DNA of 64,000 nt from JACMLC01 sp963817025 (GCA_963817025.1 CAWFML010000001.1:310001-374000); one strand, 5' to 3'; counted from the stretch's first letter, positions 23,485 to 33,236 are shown. The notes: generated from the letters alone by a model not told the origin. Numbers and translations: made by a program.

Positions 23485-25425
23485 ATGATAAGAAAGATAA
23501 TCTCAGCCGTGCTGCGTTATGGATTGGCGTTGGGATCGTTCGTGCTCATCCTGCTGATCTCTCTTGGCCTTCAGAGATTTTTTTCGCTCAGGCTCGACCT
23601 CACTGTGCTCATCATTGCGGCGATGATCGCCAGCGCGTGGTACTTGGGAAGAGGGCCGGGACTGCTGGTCGCATTCGTCCTTGAGATCGCGCTTTTTTAT
23701 TTCTCGACTGCGCCCTACACATTCAAGTCTGGCGTCCTGAGCTTTAACCGGCTGGTGCTCTTTGTGAGTCTGGTGTTATTCGCCACCTCGCGCCGCAACG
23801 TCGAGAGGAAATTGCGCGAGCAGCGCGAGTGGCTGCATGTCACGCTCTACAGCATCGGCGACGCTGTGATTGCGACGGACATCAACGGCTCTATAAATTT
23901 TATCAATCCTGTGGCCGAAGCCATCACCGGCTGGAAGATGCCCCAAGCCTCCGGCAAGCCGCTCGACGAAGTTTTTCAAGTTATCAGCGAAGATACGCGC
24001 GAGCCGGTTGAGAATCCCTTCTCCGTCATCAAACGCGAAGGCAACGTGGTCGGCCTTGCCAATCACACGCTGCTGCTGACCAGAGACGGCAGAGAGCTTC
24101 CGATAGAAGACAGCGGCGCGCCGATCAGGGATGCGGGCGGCAAAATCATCGGAGTGATAATAGTCTTTCATGATGTCAGCGAGCGCAGGCGCACCGAACA
24201 GGAGCGCGAGAGGTTGCTCAAGCTTGAGCAGTCCGCGCGCGGCGAAGCGGAGACTGCCAATCGCATGAAGGACGAATTTCTGGCAACCGTGTCACACGAG
24301 CTGCGCACGCCCCTGACCTCGATCATGGGCTGGGCCGGGATGCTTAATCAAGGTCATCTGGAAGCAGGGATGGCGCGCGATGCGCTTGAGATTATCGAAC
24401 GCAATGCCAAAGCGCAGGCTGAAATCATAGATGACATTCTGGATGTCTCGCGCATCATCACAGGCAAGTTTCACATTGATTCCGAGCCGGTTGACCTTGT
24501 CCCGATAATTCAATCCGCCGTTGACAATGTGCGCCCGGCGGCGGCAGCCAAATCCATTGCGATGACAGTCACGCTCGATAAAGCGGCTGGCCTCGTCGCA
24601 GGCGATCACGACCGTTTGCAGCAGATCATCTGGAATCTGGTCTCGAATGCCATCAAGTTTACGCCTCAGGATGGGCGCATAGAGATTCTCTTAGCGCAGG
24701 CGGATTCGCAACTCGAATTCAGGGTCAGCGATAACGGTATCGGTATTGACTCACAGTTTTTGCCCTTTGTCTTTGAACGATTCCGGCAGGCCGATTCGTC
24801 TTCGACGCGCACGCACGGCGGGCTTGGATTGGGACTTGCGATTGTGCGCCATCTGGTCGAGCTACACGGCGGAACCGTTTCCGCCGAAAGCGCGGGCGCG
24901 GGTCTGGGCGCGGCCTTCACTGTGCGCTTGCCTCTGGCATCTTTGAGCCTGCCTGCGACAACGGCTGCGGGCGATTCGCCAGCGGAACGTCGTCAGGCGG
25001 AAGAGCCGGATGACGGCTTAACCGGCACACCGGATTTGACAGGCTTGCGCGTGCTGCTGGTAGACGATGACCCGGATACGCGCGAGATGGTCTGCCAGAT
25101 GTTGAGCCAGTATGGCGCGAAGGTGTGCGTCGCTGCTTCCAGCGCAGAAGCGTTAAAGACTTTTCTTGAATGGCAACCGAACGTGCTGGTCTCCGATCTG
25201 GGGATGCCGGACGAAGACGGATTTGCGCTTATCGGCAAGGTGCGCCACCTCACGCCGGAGCAGGGCGGCAATATTCCGGCAGCGGCGTTGACCGCTTATG
25301 TCAGAGACGAGGAACGCCTGCGCGCGCTCGACGCAGGTTATCAAACACACATCCCGAAACCCGTGAATCCGAACACACTCGCGGCCATCGTCGCCGGACT
25401 GGCAAAGCGCGCCAATCGAACCTGA
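23485..25425 (+). CDS. hybrid sensor histidine kinase (DUF4118-PAS-HisKA-HATPase-REC)
   Basis: 646 residues. Four short membrane helices of the DUF4118/KdpD type (about 10-100) precede a PAS domain (115-235; WLHVTLYSIGDAVIATDINGSI). The HisKA H-box FLATVSHELRTPLTS contains the phospho-acceptor His271. The N-box (WNLVSNAIKFTP), DNGIGID and GGLGLGLAIVRHL glycine boxes follow. The C-terminal receiver (VLLVDDDPDT ... VSDLGMPDEDGF) has Asp571 as phospho-acceptor. It likely senses a membrane or small-molecule signal and feeds a phosphorelay; the partner is not adjacent. It closely resembles the kinase at 44276-46315 in its second half. Confidence 0.93.
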   Translation: MIRKIISAVLRYGLALGSFVLILLISLGLQRFFSLRLDLTVLIIAAMIASAWYLGRGPGLLVAFVLEIALFYFSTAPYTFKSGVLSFNRLVLFVSLVLFATSRRNVERKLREQREWLHVTLYSIGDAVIATDINGSINFINPVAEAITGWKMPQASGKPLDEVFQVISEDTREPVENPFSVIKREGNVVGLANHTLLLTRDGRELPIEDSGAPIRDAGGKIIGVIIVFHDVSERRRTEQERERLLKLEQSARGEAETANRMKDEFLATVSHELRTPLTSIMGWAGMLNQGHLEAGMARDALEIIERNAKAQAEIIDDILDVSRIITGKFHIDSEPVDLVPIIQSAVDNVRPAAAAKSIAMTVTLDKAAGLVAGDHDRLQQIIWNLVSNAIKFTPQDGRIEILLAQADSQLEFRVSDNGIGIDSQFLPFVFERFRQADSSSTRTHGGLGLGLAIVRHLVELHGGTVSAESAGAGLGAAFTVRLPLASLSLPATTAAGDSPAERRQAEEPDDGLTGTPDLTGLRVLLVDDDPDTREMVCQMLSQYGAKVCVAASSAEALKTFLEWQPNVLVSDLGMPDEDGFALIGKVRHLTPEQGGNIPAAALTAYVRDEERLRALDAGYQTHIPKPVNPNTLAAIVAGLAKRANRT

Positions 25426-25437
25426 CCACGTATAATT

Positions 25438-25570
25438 TCCCGCAAAGGCGCAAAGGCGCAAAGCAAGACGCGAAGAAAGCGTTCAAGATAAATAGAGCTT
25501 CAACACCTTTGCGTGCTTTTCTTTGCGCCTTTGCGCCTTTGCGCGAGTCGTTCTTTATGAGCTTGTCATC
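25438..25570. repeat. CGCAAAG-family element, right end truncated
   Basis: Left arm CCCGCAAAGGCGCAAAGGCG (from 25439) pairs with CGCCTTTGCGCCTTTGCGCG (ending about 25545). The tail GAGCTTGTCATCT matches the distal part of the 21018 element. The TCA at 25566-25568 is the stop codon of the convergent gene. Confidence 0.75.
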
Positions 25571-25997
25571 TCGGAATCAGATAAGTGAAGCGGCGTGCGA
25601 TGCCCACCCGGAAGGCTCGATTATTTTCGCAGCCGACGACCTTCACAGTGCCGCACGACTGGTCATAAATAATGGTGTCGTTCCGTTTGACCTGAAAGAT
25701 GTAGGTAATCGCGCCCGTCTTGTTTTTGACTTCAAAACGGATGCGGTTCCGGCTTCTCTTTAAATCTTCAGTGATGTCCAGCCAGTTGCTGTCCTCATCA
25801 AAACCCACATCCACCATCAAAACGCCGTTCACAAAAGCTTTGCCCCCGTCATCACAATTGCGGACTCTGATGTAATATCTGTCTGCGGTTGATGACTTTG
25901 AGGTTACAGATGCCTGTTGCCCGTAGACGGCAGGCAGGCAGGCGCAGATGACCATTATTGAAAAGATAAGCCGCGCGGGCCGTAGTGGTGTCTTCAT
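25566..25997 (-). CDS. small exported protein, unknown
   Basis: 143 residues with a signal peptide (ARLIFSIMVICACLPAVYGQQ). The mature part is beta-rich, with RNCDDGGKAFVNGVLMVDVGFDED near the centre and SNWLDITEDLKRSRNRIRFEVKNKTG after it. This looks like a lectin-like or jelly-roll strand pattern of the kind seen in sugar-binding accessory modules; I do not recognise a defined family. Two cysteines (SCGTVKVVGC) near the end could form a disulfide. The stop codon lies in the preceding repeat element. Confidence 0.65.
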   Translation of the reverse strand: MKTPLRPARLIFSIMVICACLPAVYGQQASVTSKSSTADRYYIRVRNCDDGGKAFVNGVLMVDVGFDEDSNWLDITEDLKRSRNRIRFEVKNKTGAITYIFQVKRNDTIIYDQSCGTVKVVGCENNRAFRVGIARRFTYLIPR

Positions 25998-26083
25998 GCG
26001 CTTTACACTAGGCGCAAACGGATTATCAGGTCAAGACGTATATATCTATCTGCGCGCACGAAAGTTTATTGGCGGGATTCCTC

Positions 26084-26815
26084 ATGAAAGATAAGCTCCA
26101 AAAAGCGATCCGAAATAACAACCGTCTCTATGAGGCGATCTTCAGCAGTCACGGGATAAAATCTCACTTCACAGATGCTCTATGGTATTGCACGGCAGAG
26201 ACTCCGCCGCTTTATTCCAACCTCGTCACTCTTTCCGCAGACTGGAAGCCTGAAGACATTTTCCGCAGCATTGATCTCAAATACGAGCAGGAAAGATGGA
26301 GCAAGTGGTCAATCAAAGATAGCTTTGGCGTGTTGGATTTGAGCCGCTATGGATTAACAAAACTTTTCGATGCGCGCTGGCTCTATCTTGAGCCGGATAA
26401 TTTTAAACCAACAGCCGAAGGCCCGAAACTGCGTTATGAGATTCTGAAGACAGAAGCGGCTTTGTCCCTGTGGCGGCGCGCATGGGACGCGGAAGAGCAG
26501 CTCGGAAAAGAAATCTTCGATGCAAAATTACTGGCTGACGAAAGCGTTTATTTCGTCGCCGGATACAGCGGAGATAAAATCTTGTGCGGGTGCTTCATCA
26601 ACCGGACGGATGATGTTTTAGGCGTCTCAAATTTCTTCTCGCCCGTCGAAGACATTGGCTACTGGTCTGAGATGATAGCTTTTATCTACGGCTCAATCGA
26701 ACGCTCGGACATAGTGGGCTATGAGCGAATCGGGTTGGCGGACAAGCTTCGCGCGTCAGGGTTTGAGTCAATCGGAAATCTGGCCGTGTGGCTAAAGAAA
26801 AGAGAGCCGCTTTAA
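26084..26815 (+). CDS. GNAT-like acetyltransferase-fold protein (putative)
   Basis: 243 residues without signal or membrane segments. The C-terminal third (VYFVAGYSGDKILCGCFINRTDDVLGVSNFF ... DIVGYERIGLADKLRASGFESIGNLAVWLKK) has the order of strands and the closing GFESIGxLxVW phrase seen in GNAT-type proteins, but a clear acetyl-CoA P-loop (RxxGxG/A) is missing. A catalytic role is therefore unproven. ATG at 26084 is preferred over TTG at 26069. The TAA stop is the first part of a hairpin repeat. Confidence 0.55.
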   Translation: MKDKLQKAIRNNNRLYEAIFSSHGIKSHFTDALWYCTAETPPLYSNLVTLSADWKPEDIFRSIDLKYEQERWSKWSIKDSFGVLDLSRYGLTKLFDARWLYLEPDNFKPTAEGPKLRYEILKTEAALSLWRRAWDAEEQLGKEIFDAKLLADESVYFVAGYSGDKILCGCFINRTDDVLGVSNFFSPVEDIGYWSEMIAFIYGSIERSDIVGYERIGLADKLRASGFESIGNLAVWLKKREPL

Positions 26816-27170
26816 CCACAAAGGCACAAAGGCACTAAGAAACGTGAGTTCGATATAAGCAGAAGAGGATGCTGCATGACAGCCCCGGAGGGGCGACATA
26901 GCTTAGCCCGGCACGTCAGTGCCGGGACAAGACGCCCTACAAGGACGAAGCCCCGGAGGGGCAACATATTATGCCGCCCCTCCGGGGCTTCGACTTTTGA
27001 TGTGGCTGCTGTGTCCACGGCTGAAGCCGTGGGCTAATCTATGTCGCCCCTCCGGGGCTATCTAACATCTCGCCCCTCCGGGGCTAACTGACACCTCACC
27101 GTTCTTACGTCGTACTCACGTTAAGAAAATGATTCCTCTTTCTTAGTGTCTTTGTGCCTTTGTGGTTAAT
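26812..27170. repeat. CCACAAAGGCAC hairpin interrupted by a MITE-like element
   Basis: Left arm 26813-26841 (TAACCACAAAGGCACAAAGG...) and right arm 27140-27170 (...TTTGTGCCTTTGTGGTTA) form one long stem once the element at 26842-27121 and one copy of its TAAGAA duplication are removed. The intact loop would be only about 10 bases. The TAA of the upstream gene is in the left arm. Confidence 0.85.
26842..27121. mobile_element. MITE-like element with GCCCCGGAGGGGC hairpins, copy 2
   Basis: A 280-bp element, inverted relative to the 5821 copy. Ends are ACGTGAGTTCGA and GTCGTACTCACGT, and the flanking duplication is TAAGAA (26836-26841 and 27122-27127). It contains the same GCCCCGGAGGGGC units, the GCCGTGGGC stem and the GCACGTCAGTGCC stem. 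One extra GCCCCTCCGGGGC unit near 27071 explains its greater length. It has no coding capacity. Confidence 0.85.
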
Positions 27171-27229
27171 CTGTCTTTATTCTTATCCGCGCCTATCCGC
27201 GTTCATCCGTGGCTGATTCGTCTCTTTTC

Positions 27230-30094
27230 TCACGGCACAAAAGCAGCCGGGGCGGGTTTGTCTCCCGCCATGCCGAAGTTGACCGCGCGAAATAGCCCGT
27301 CTGACGATTGCTGTATGTACCATGTACCGTCGCGGAAGACGGAGATGTCAGCGCGACCATCGCCGTCATAATCGGCTGGCGTCGGAGTGTCGGAAGCGAT
27401 GCCGAAATTCAGGGCCGTAAAGCCCTGCGTCGAGCGATTCAAATACCAGTCGCCGTTTCGATAAACAGCCATGTCTGCGCGCCCGTCACCATCGTAATCC
27501 GAAACCACAGGTCTATCTGTCGAAAGACCGAAGCTGATGGCTAGAAGCTGGTTGTTAGAGCTTTGCAGGACATACCAGCCTCCATTTGACGGGCGGAAGA
27601 TGGCCGCATCCGTCTTGCCGTCGCCATCGTAATCCGCCGCCACGGGCTTGTCGCCAAGAGCGCCCCACTCAATCGCGCGGAAATCAACTCCGGGCTGCGA
27701 CGACGGGCGATAGAAAAAGTAGCTCTGCGGATTGCCAGCAGTTCCGGCACGAAAGACAGCGACATCGGCGCGGCTATCGCCATCGAAATCGCCTGAGACT
27801 GGCACGTCGCCCGCCGCGCCGAATTGTTCAAAGCGATACGAGTTGGCAGCGCTTTGCCAGATATGGAAATAAGCTCTGTCGGGCGTGGTCTCGCGCCAGA
27901 CGGCCATGTCCGTTCTGCCGTCGCCGTCGTAATCTGCGGGCGCGATTTTGTCTCCATTCGTGCCGAACGGGGAGTAAGTGAACTGGCCGTCGCCGCTGTT
28001 CAAGCGATACCAGTAGCCGTCCGCCGGACGCCAGACAGCGACATCGGATTTGGTGTCGCCGTCAAAATCAAAAGCGGTCACGCGCGCTACGCGCAAAGGC
28101 TGCCATTTCGGCAAAGTATCCGATGGGTCTGCCGTCAGGCGCAAGCGTCCAGTGCCCTCCGCATTGACCGTGTAAATCCCTTTCAAAGACTGGACTACGA
28201 GACAGCAAGTGAGCACGACCTTCCTGCCGTCCGGCGAAAAAGAAGGATTGCCGTCACCGCCATTGGGCAACGTCATGCGATTCGAGCCGTCCGCGTTCAT
28301 CACCCAGTTTGTCTGAGTCGTCACGTCCTGACCGTAGACAAAGACAATCTTGCTGCCATCCGGCGAGTAAGACGCACGGCCATAGAATTGGGGGGTGTTG
28401 GTCAACAGCGTCTCGTTCGTCCCGTCTGCGTTCATGGTTCGGAGCGAGAAACCCGAACGATTCGCGGTAAAGAGGATTTTACTTCCATCCGGATGATATG
28501 ACGGGAAATAATCTGTTCCAGCGACATTGGTTAATCTGGTCTGGTTCATCCCGTCTGCATCCATCCGGTAAATCTCGTAGTTGCCATCGCGGAAGCTACT
28601 AAAGACAATCTTGCTGCCGTCCGGCGAATAAGCAGGCACGCCGTCATCAGCCGTGTTATTGGTCAAACGAAGAGGACTGCTGCCGTCTGCATTCATCCGG
28701 TAAATCTCGTTGTTGCCATCGCGTGCACTGACGAAGACGATTTTGCTGCCGTCCGGCGAGTAAGCAGGCGCGGTATCAAGCCCCGGATTGTTGCTCAGGT
28801 TGATCTGGTTCGAGCCGTCCGCGTTCATCGAATAGATTTCCGAATTCCGCTCAAAAGCAATCCTGCCGTTGCGGGAGCAGTTTGTCCCGATACAGGTCTC
28901 GGTGGCCGTAAAGTCTACGAGCTGATTCGCGCTCAGGTTATTAAAAGCGCGGCTGGCCGGGGCGAAAAGGTTGTACGCCAAAAAAGGATGCACAGTATAG
29001 TTGCCGCCTGCCGGGACGTTATCAAAGCGATAACTGCCGAAAGAATCTGTGACGGTCGTCGTCGTCCCGGAAGGGCCGATTAAGCTGACAGTCACGCTGC
29101 TCACGCCCGCGCCGACGCGCGTGACGCGCCCGTGAATCACAAAAGTATCGGGCGCTTGAGGCACTGGCTGCCACGCGGGTGAGTTGACTACGTTGCCTGT
29201 AGAGCCGGGCACGTCTTCGATGATTCGGCGCTGATTCGCGCCATTAACATCCATTACATACAGGCCGTTATCGATCCCGCTTTTCCGGGCGAAAGCGATT
29301 TTCGTCCCGTCACTGGACCAGGCAGGCTCTATATCGACCGTGCCATGCGAAAGATTCGTTTCGTTTGACCCGTCAAGGTTGATGACATGAATGCTCCCAT
29401 TCTTGGCGAAAACAATCTTCGAGCCATCTGGCGACCATGCGGGATTGCTGTCTGTCTGAGCATTATTGGTGACGGGCAGTTGATTCATCCCGTTCGCGTC
29501 AATGACGTAGATTCTCCCGCCGCTCGTGAAAGCGAGTTTCGTGCCGTCCGGCGACCATGCGGGAGCAGTGGGCGTCGGTTGAGTGATGCCCGCGAACTGC
29601 ATCTGGTTCGAGCCGTCCTCGTTCATCACCCAAATCTGGTCAGAACGCTGATAAGCGATTTTGCCCGTCACAGACCACGACGGATTGGAGCCGGGTCCCA
29701 GCATAACGCCGCCCGTCCCGTTTGCGTTGATAGAATGGATAACGTCGAAAGTGACAAAAGCAATCTTGCTGCCGTCCGGCGACCATGCCGGTTCTCTCGG
29801 AAAATAAGGCGGAAACTCCGTCACACACGTCCGACCTGAGCCGTCCGCGTTACTGGTGCACAGGGTAGCGCGCGGGCCGCTAAAAGTAGAAATCGTTACG
29901 GCATAGGCCAGTCTGCCGAGCGTGTCGGGCTGGGCCGCAGAATCGGCAAGAGCCTGTTTGTCTGCGCGCAAGCCGGGATGCATTTCGGCTGGTTTGGTAA
30001 GCAGCAGAAATCCGGCGCAACCGAGCAGCATTAACCCGACGACCAACAACAGGCGGCGCGCGTGGGAGGCAGTTCTAGCGGGATTTTTTTTCAT
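27230..30094 (-). CDS. large exported TolB/PD40-propeller and FG-GAP/VCBS-repeat protein
   Basis: 954 residues. An N-terminal hydrophobic segment (LLLVVGLMLLGCAGFLLL, about 14-31, possibly a signal anchor) is followed by six PD40/TolB-type repeats with the AWSPDGTKIAF phrase. A CarboxypepD_reg-like unit (about 310-385; HGRVTRVGAGVSSVTVSLIGP...) follows, then further PD40 repeats (YSPDGSKIVFVS). The C-terminal 280 residues hold seven FG-GAP/VCBS units (DYDGDGRTDMAVWR type, Ca-binding). These are two beta-propeller-type modules joined by a beta-sandwich. It is probably surface-exposed with binding rather than catalytic function. No ribosome-binding site stands out. Confidence 0.88.
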   Translation of the reverse strand: MKKNPARTASHARRLLLVVGLMLLGCAGFLLLTKPAEMHPGLRADKQALADSAAQPDTLGRLAYAVTISTFSGPRATLCTSNADGSGRTCVTEFPPYFPREPAWSPDGSKIAFVTFDVIHSINANGTGGVMLGPGSNPSWSVTGKIAYQRSDQIWVMNEDGSNQMQFAGITQPTPTAPAWSPDGTKLAFTSGGRIYVIDANGMNQLPVTNNAQTDSNPAWSPDGSKIVFAKNGSIHVINLDGSNETNLSHGTVDIEPAWSSDGTKIAFARKSGIDNGLYVMDVNGANQRRIIEDVPGSTGNVVNSPAWQPVPQAPDTFVIHGRVTRVGAGVSSVTVSLIGPSGTTTTVTDSFGSYRFDNVPAGGNYTVHPFLAYNLFAPASRAFNNLSANQLVDFTATETCIGTNCSRNGRIAFERNSEIYSMNADGSNQINLSNNPGLDTAPAYSPDGSKIVFVSARDGNNEIYRMNADGSSPLRLTNNTADDGVPAYSPDGSKIVFSSFRDGNYEIYRMDADGMNQTRLTNVAGTDYFPSYHPDGSKILFTANRSGFSLRTMNADGTNETLLTNTPQFYGRASYSPDGSKIVFVYGQDVTTQTNWVMNADGSNRMTLPNGGDGNPSFSPDGRKVVLTCCLVVQSLKGIYTVNAEGTGRLRLTADPSDTLPKWQPLRVARVTAFDFDGDTKSDVAVWRPADGYWYRLNSGDGQFTYSPFGTNGDKIAPADYDGDGRTDMAVWRETTPDRAYFHIWQSAANSYRFEQFGAAGDVPVSGDFDGDSRADVAVFRAGTAGNPQSYFFYRPSSQPGVDFRAIEWGALGDKPVAADYDGDGKTDAAIFRPSNGGWYVLQSSNNQLLAISFGLSTDRPVVSDYDGDGRADMAVYRNGDWYLNRSTQGFTALNFGIASDTPTPADYDGDGRADISVFRDGTWYIQQSSDGLFRAVNFGMAGDKPAPAAFVP

Positions 30095-30395
30095 AATTCT
30101 ATTTTCCTATATTGGCGGCGAGGTTTTATCTCTTTCACATTTTCCGAAATTGAATTCATAAATACCCGTTAATGATTACAAAGACCGTATTATATTAGGA
30201 ATATTTCAAGCTGATGCAGCATTCCGGGCATTGACGAGATTGGTTCTAACAGTTGGGGCGACTCTGGAAATCAGTTCCGGCTGGCATCATTTGGCGAGAA
30301 GCGCGGATTTGTAATCTTCAAGAAGCTTTCTTAGGCCAGAAACATAGCCACCTTACACGTGATTGCGGTAAATCTTTCAATCTGAGGGAAATTCA

Positions 30396-30580
30396 GGTAG
30401 TGGGTCAGTTTCAGATGACAAGCCCGGAAACCAAAAGCATGTTCGCGCAAGGGCGCTGGTGGCGCAAAGAAAGCACGCCAAGAGCGAGTGTCATTCAACA
30501 CCTTTGCGGTCTTTCTTTGCGCCACCAGCGCCTTTGCGCGAATATGCTTTTCTTCGCTATTTGTGAAGCAGACTCACTAC
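30396..30580. mobile_element. CGCAAAG-family element with GTAGTGGGTCA ends, copy 3
   Basis: The best-preserved ends: GTAGTGGGTCAGTTTCA (30397-30413) against TGAAGCAGACTCACTAC (30564-30580), 14 of 17 matching. The core stem GTTCGCGCAAGGGCGCTGG (about 30441) pairs with CCAGCGCCTTTGCGCGAA (about 30525-30542). The surrounding gap 30095-30710 holds no gene; a TATATAAT-like box lies near 30620. Confidence 0.75.
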
Positions 30581-30710
30581 TCCCTGAAAAAGGGACTAGC
30601 CGGGATGAAGCGCTTCGTTATATAATGCTTTTGCCTGCGAGATTTTCTCTCTCGCTTAGCAATTGCCCATCTAAATATTTTTCCTCCTCAAGCTTGCAAT
30701 CTCGAACATC

Positions 30711-32741
30711 TTGAAATATTCAACGACATCATTCAAAACATTTGTGTTCTCGTTCCTGCTCTCGGTCTTGGCCGCGCTCTCGATTTGTGCGCTGTGGGAG
30801 GCGGGGCTGCTGGCTTCTATGCAGAAAGCCTTTCTGCTCAGGCATCCGGAGATCACGGCTGAAATAGTTGCGCCGCAGCTATGGATTGCGCTGCTGCTGA
30901 TTTTTACGGCGGGCATCTTCGCGGGCCTCGCGGTGGAGCGCATGGGCGCAAGGCGCGCGTTGCCCTTTATCTCAGGCGCGCTGATAGCCGGTTGCGCGGC
31001 GAGCTTTCTCAGCTCCTACTTTTTGCAGGTAGATGTGGTCTTTGCGCCCGCCGCGCTCTCCACGCTGGCCGCTGCCGCTCTGGTGCAGACAGCGCGCCTC
31101 TGGCACGTTGATGTGATGCTGACGCGCAACATGCGACAGGTGGCCGCGCAGACTCACGCGCTCGAAGGCGGAGCAGCCCACGCGCGGCTGATGAGCGGCC
31201 TACGGCTGCTGGACACAGTCCTCCCTCTGGACGAGGCCGTGATTTTTCATCCGGACGAGAATAACCATCTCGCCCCGGCTGCTCGCTTGCGCGCCACTGC
31301 CGGAGAGAAGCCGGAAAGCAATCCGAACTCTGCATGGCGCGAGGGCGTGGAATTGTGCGAGCGCGCGGTCAAGACCGGCAAGATGATGATGATGATGGCC
31401 GAGACAGGAGACGGCCCTGCGAGCATCGCTCTGCCTTTGAGGCATGAAGGTCGTGCTGTCGGAGCTTTGCTGGTACGTCTCTATGAGGGATTTGACGAGA
31501 GCGACCGTCCGCTGCTGGCTGCGGTCAGCGCGCAGATGGCCCGGAATTTTCAGCGCGACGAAGCGCGCAATCAGATTCTCAAAAAAGATTTGTGGGACTA
31601 CGTCTCCGTCCACGCGGCAGAGCGGCGGCTGGCCTCTTTCGGCGTCGTCAGCGGTTTGATGACGGAGCAGAGATTCGGCGCGCAGGCTCTGGCCGAAACC
31701 TCTGACGGCCATGCGGTCGCATATCTTGACGGCACGCTGGCGCACATCAACCCGGAGATGCTCAAGGCCGCGCGGCTGACGGAAGATTTGGCGCGCAAGC
31801 TGGACATCTTCGGCCTCTTAGACCTTTTTCGCACGGGCGTCTTTGACGAGCCTTCCATAGCCGTCCGGCGCGTCCTGCAAACAGGCGACCCCTACGAGCG
31901 CGAGCTGCATTACGTCGAGCGCAATCAGACGCTTGAGCTGCGGATAGCCCTCATCACAGAGGGCACGCGCGCCGCCGGAGAGAATGAAGAAAGCGCGGCG
32001 CAACCGCTCTGCCTGTCCGTCACCGTGCGCGATGTGACGCGCATGAAGGAGTATGAAAAATTGAAGAGCGACATGATCTCGCTGATGTCGCACGAACTCA
32101 GAACTCCGATTACGAGCATCAACGGCTTTGCGGAATTGCTGGCGATGGACGAAAGCATTCCCGAAGAATCGCGCGAGTTTCTGACCATCATCTCCAATGA
32201 ATCGCAACGCCTCTCGCGGATGATTAATACCTTCCTCGCCGTCACGCAGCTCGAAGCCGCAGACAAACAGGAGGTCTTGAAAATCCCGCTCAAGATGGAC
32301 GATGTGGTGCGCGAAACTCTCGCCAGCCTGCTGCCCGTCGCCAAGAAAAAACGCATCCGTCTGATAGAACAACCGGCCTCGCGCATGCCGCCTGTGGCCG
32401 CAGACAAGAGCCTCATCACACAGGTCGTCGCCAATCTCGTCGGCAACGCCATCAAGTACAGCCCTGAGCGCACGACCGTCACGGTCTCGACAGTGCTCGA
32501 AGCAGATGCCGTGCGCGTGCAGGTGGAAGACAAGGGTTACGGCATCCCGCCCGAATCAATTGATAAAGTATGGGAGAAATTTTATCGCGTGGCGCGCGAC
32601 GGGCAGGAGAAGGATGAAGAGTCAACCGGACTCGGACTCGCCTTCGTGCGCGAAGTCGTAGAGCAGCACGGCGGCGAGGTCGAAGTTGAATCCGAAGTCG
32701 GGCGCGGCTCGACCTTCAGCTTCACGCTGCCCAGACTCTAA
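30711..32741 (+). CDS. membrane sensor histidine kinase
   Basis: 676 residues. Three or four membrane helices (about 8-120) precede a GAF-like region (155-270; LRLLDTVLPLDEAVIFHP ... IALPLRHEGRAVGALLVRL), a PAS-like region (330-445) and the kinase core. The H-box LMSHELRTPITSINGFAEL contains His461. The N-box (VANLVGNAIKYSP) and G-boxes (DKGYGIP, GLGLAFVREVVEQHGG) are intact. There is no receiver domain, and no response regulator is adjacent. The frame starts at TTG 30711 without a Shine-Dalgarno, so the start is uncertain. A hairpin repeat follows the stop. Confidence 0.9.
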   Translation: MKYSTTSFKTFVFSFLLSVLAALSICALWEAGLLASMQKAFLLRHPEITAEIVAPQLWIALLLIFTAGIFAGLAVERMGARRALPFISGALIAGCAASFLSSYFLQVDVVFAPAALSTLAAAALVQTARLWHVDVMLTRNMRQVAAQTHALEGGAAHARLMSGLRLLDTVLPLDEAVIFHPDENNHLAPAARLRATAGEKPESNPNSAWREGVELCERAVKTGKMMMMMAETGDGPASIALPLRHEGRAVGALLVRLYEGFDESDRPLLAAVSAQMARNFQRDEARNQILKKDLWDYVSVHAAERRLASFGVVSGLMTEQRFGAQALAETSDGHAVAYLDGTLAHINPEMLKAARLTEDLARKLDIFGLLDLFRTGVFDEPSIAVRRVLQTGDPYERELHYVERNQTLELRIALITEGTRAAGENEESAAQPLCLSVTVRDVTRMKEYEKLKSDMISLMSHELRTPITSINGFAELLAMDESIPEESREFLTIISNESQRLSRMINTFLAVTQLEAADKQEVLKIPLKMDDVVRETLASLLPVAKKKRIRLIEQPASRMPPVAADKSLITQVVANLVGNAIKYSPERTTVTVSTVLEADAVRVQVEDKGYGIPPESIDKVWEKFYRVARDGQEKDEESTGLGLAFVREVVEQHGGEVEVESEVGRGSTFSFTLPRL

Positions 32742-32743
32742 AG

Positions 32744-32831
32744 AAGGCAAAAGTAAAAAGGTAAAAGGCAAAAGTCAGAAAGGCATTCAAGCCCTCTTCA
32801 CTTTTGCCTTTTACCTTTTTACTTTTGCCTT
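32744..32831. repeat. AAAGGTAAAAGG-family hairpin, copy 4
   Basis: Perfect 32-bp arms (32744-32775 and 32800-32831). It sits exactly between two convergent genes: the left side follows the kinase TAA by two bases, and the right arm encodes the last residues (KRQK) and stop of the SET gene. Confidence 0.85.
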
Positions 32832-33235
32832 TTATTAATCGTGCCGCGACATTTCTGTGCGCCGCAGGTGCAACGCTTATCGTCGTCATGAAGGGTTGCA
32901 ATGTAGTCCACTGTAATTTCTTCGCCGGGGTGTATGTCGCGTAGGGCGAAGAAGATCAGGTGGCCGCTCGTGCTCATCAGGAAGGCGTTGGGCTGGCAGG
33001 AGTGATTGATGTAATGCGTGCCGTTGCCGCCGCGCGAGCCGTCAAGGCTCCAGTTTTCGTCAATCGCGCAGATGCGCAATTTGCGCCGCCCGGCACGCCG
33101 CTGCACCTCTTCTTCGTTGATTCTCTCTCCGGTGTATTCTGCGATTTTCTTGCGGTAAGGAAAATGAATTGTGGCAAAACAGCCCTTGCCGTTAATCTGC
33201 GATTTTTCGATTGCCAGTCCAGGCGCGAGCTTCAT
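32819..33235 (-). CDS. SET-domain protein (protein lysine methyltransferase type)
   Basis: 138 residues consisting of a SET domain. GLAIEKSQINGKGCFATIHFPYRKKIAEYTGERI is the N-terminal SET motif. THYINHSCQPNAFL (about 73-86) is the NHxCxPN SAM-binding knot. GEEITVDY gives the catalytic-tyrosine region, and CTCGAQKCRG matches a post-SET Zn-cysteine cluster. SET enzymes methylate lysine; bacterial substrates are mostly unknown. The final residues and stop come from a hairpin repeat. The ATG at 33233-33235 has no Shine-Dalgarno, and another hairpin stands directly upstream. Confidence 0.88.
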   Translation of the reverse strand: MKLAPGLAIEKSQINGKGCFATIHFPYRKKIAEYTGERINEEEVQRRAGRRKLRICAIDENWSLDGSRGGNGTHYINHSCQPNAFLMSTSGHLIFFALRDIHPGEEITVDYIATLHDDDKRCTCGAQKCRGTINKRQK

Positions 33236-33236
33236 A

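Noticed and set aside
25437..25550. CGCAAAG repeats as a possible CRISPR array
   Set aside because: The units form one long hairpin with no regular unique spacers and recur at other gene ends.
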